5,832 nt of DNA from Candidatus Yonathbacteria bacterium RIFCSPHIGHO2_01_FULL_51_10 (GTDB lineage: Bacteria > Patescibacteriota > Minisyncoccia > Phycocordibacterales > UBA1539_B): NCBI GenBank assembly GCA_001823505.1, contig MHUS01000001.1, positions 939 to 6,770 on the forward strand, read 5' to 3'. Positions 5,348-5,832 of this stretch are shown piece by piece (the first letter of the stretch is position 1; every line of letters begins with the position of its first letter). The notes beneath the pieces are model-generated. The model saw only the letters and a program-made list of their open reading frames with translations, was not told the origin of the DNA and ran no database searches. Made by a program: the position numbers and the translations under genes.

Positions 5348-5832
5348 AGATCGTCACTCACAACGGCGATTTCCACTCCGACGAACTCCTTGCTGTTGCC
5401 GCGCTGCGCATATACTACGGGCGTGAGCAGTGTGAGATCATACGCACACGCGACCCTGAGGTGATCGCGACGGGGGATGTGGTCGTGGATATCGGTTATG
5501 TCTATGATCCGGAGACGAAACATTTTGATCATCACCAAAAAGAAGGCGCGGGCGTACACGACAACGGAATCCCACATTCTTCACTCGGACTTGTCTGGAA
5601 ACACTACGGGGAGCTTATTTGTGGCGACAGCGAGTCAGCGCGTATTGTAAAAGAAAAGATCGTATATCCCATTGATGCCGCTGATAACGGTATTTTAGTA
5701 TTCGCGCAAACCCGCAATGATGTTTTCCCTTATATTTTTCACAGTCTTGTTGCTTCACTCCGTCCCACATGGAAAGAGATCGAGGAAGGAACCCGCACGC
5801 ACGACGCAGGTTTCTTTGAGGCGCTTGAGCTC
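5344..5832 (+). CDS. MYG1-family (UPF0160) DHH-like phosphoesterase/exonuclease, N-terminal part (3' partial)
   Basis: The first 163 residues are in the window, and the frame is open at the right edge; bacterial members are usually about 300 residues, so roughly half is missing. The N-terminus MKIVTHNGDFHSDE has His6, Asn7, His11 and Asp13-Glu14. Next come VVVDIGYVYDPETKHFDHHQ (Asp49; Asp62-His63-His64), PHSSLGLVWKHYG (77-89) and YPIDAADNG (Asp111, Asp114). These are the metal-binding motifs of the MYG1 family, related to DHH phosphoesterases. The human homologue is reported as a 3'-5' RNA exonuclease; the bacterial role is not settled, so nuclease activity is inferred by homology. The ATG overlaps the upstream membrane protein's stop (ATGA at 5344-5347) and no separate ribosome binding site is seen, so translation is probably coupled and transcription shared with the promoter at 4948-4976. 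Confidence 0.9.
   Translation, partial: MKIVTHNGDFHSDELLAVAALRIYYGREQCEIIRTRDPEVIATGDVVVDIGYVYDPETKHFDHHQKEGAGVHDNGIPHSSLGLVWKHYGELICGDSESARIVKEKIVYPIDAADNGILVFAQTRNDVFPYIFHSLVASLRPTWKEIEEGTRTHDAGFFEALEL

Noticed and set aside
5390..5416. TTGCTG ... TATACT inside the MYG1 gene as a promoter
   Set aside because: The spacer is only 15 bases and the -35 match is weak; the site is within conserved coding sequence with no gene start after it.

Overview
The window is a compact, single-strand (+) stretch of bacterial chromosome. It holds four complete genes and two genes cut by the window edges, with short intergenic gaps and no RNA genes, mobile elements, CRISPR arrays or phage structural genes that I can see. 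Base composition looks moderate, around or slightly above half G+C by eye. The organism is most likely a member of the Patescibacteria/CPR, Parcubacteria-like. This is inferred from the divergent short enolase, a lower-glycolysis cluster with PEP synthase and no pyruvate kinase in view, the weak or absent Shine-Dalgarno motifs and a near-leaderless promoter. No marker gene proves it.

Region 1-4920 is a carbon-metabolism block. It begins with the last 35 codons of what looks like a MOFRL-type glycerate 2-kinase (1-108). This is followed 19 bases later by phosphoenolpyruvate synthase (128-2587), 27 bases later by enolase (2615-3817), and after a 68-base structured spacer by an NAD-type D-2-hydroxyacid dehydrogenase resembling D-lactate dehydrogenase (3886-4920). 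Read as a pathway, the products connect end to end: glycerate -> 2-phosphoglycerate (glycerate kinase) -> PEP (enolase) <-> pyruvate (PEP synthase) -> D-lactate (dehydrogenase). This would be a short route for ATP turnover and NADH re-oxidation, or, run the other way at the PEP synthase step, an entry into gluconeogenesis.

Region 4921-5832 is a second transcription unit. A strong sigma70-type promoter (TTGACG, 17-base spacer, TATACT) lies just upstream of a small four-helix membrane protein of the YvlD / 'phage holin superfamily IV' type (4988-5347). It fixes that gene's start and implies a leader of only a few bases. The gene's stop overlaps the start of a MYG1-family (UPF0160) DHH-like phosphoesterase/exonuclease (5344 to the window edge), so the two are probably translationally coupled.

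I found no clearly new biological system. The points most worth a second look are the pathway-ordered glycerate-to-lactate cluster, an enolase with a rewritten catalytic loop 1, the structured spacer whose outer arms contain the enolase stop codon and the next gene's start, and the near-leaderless promoter.
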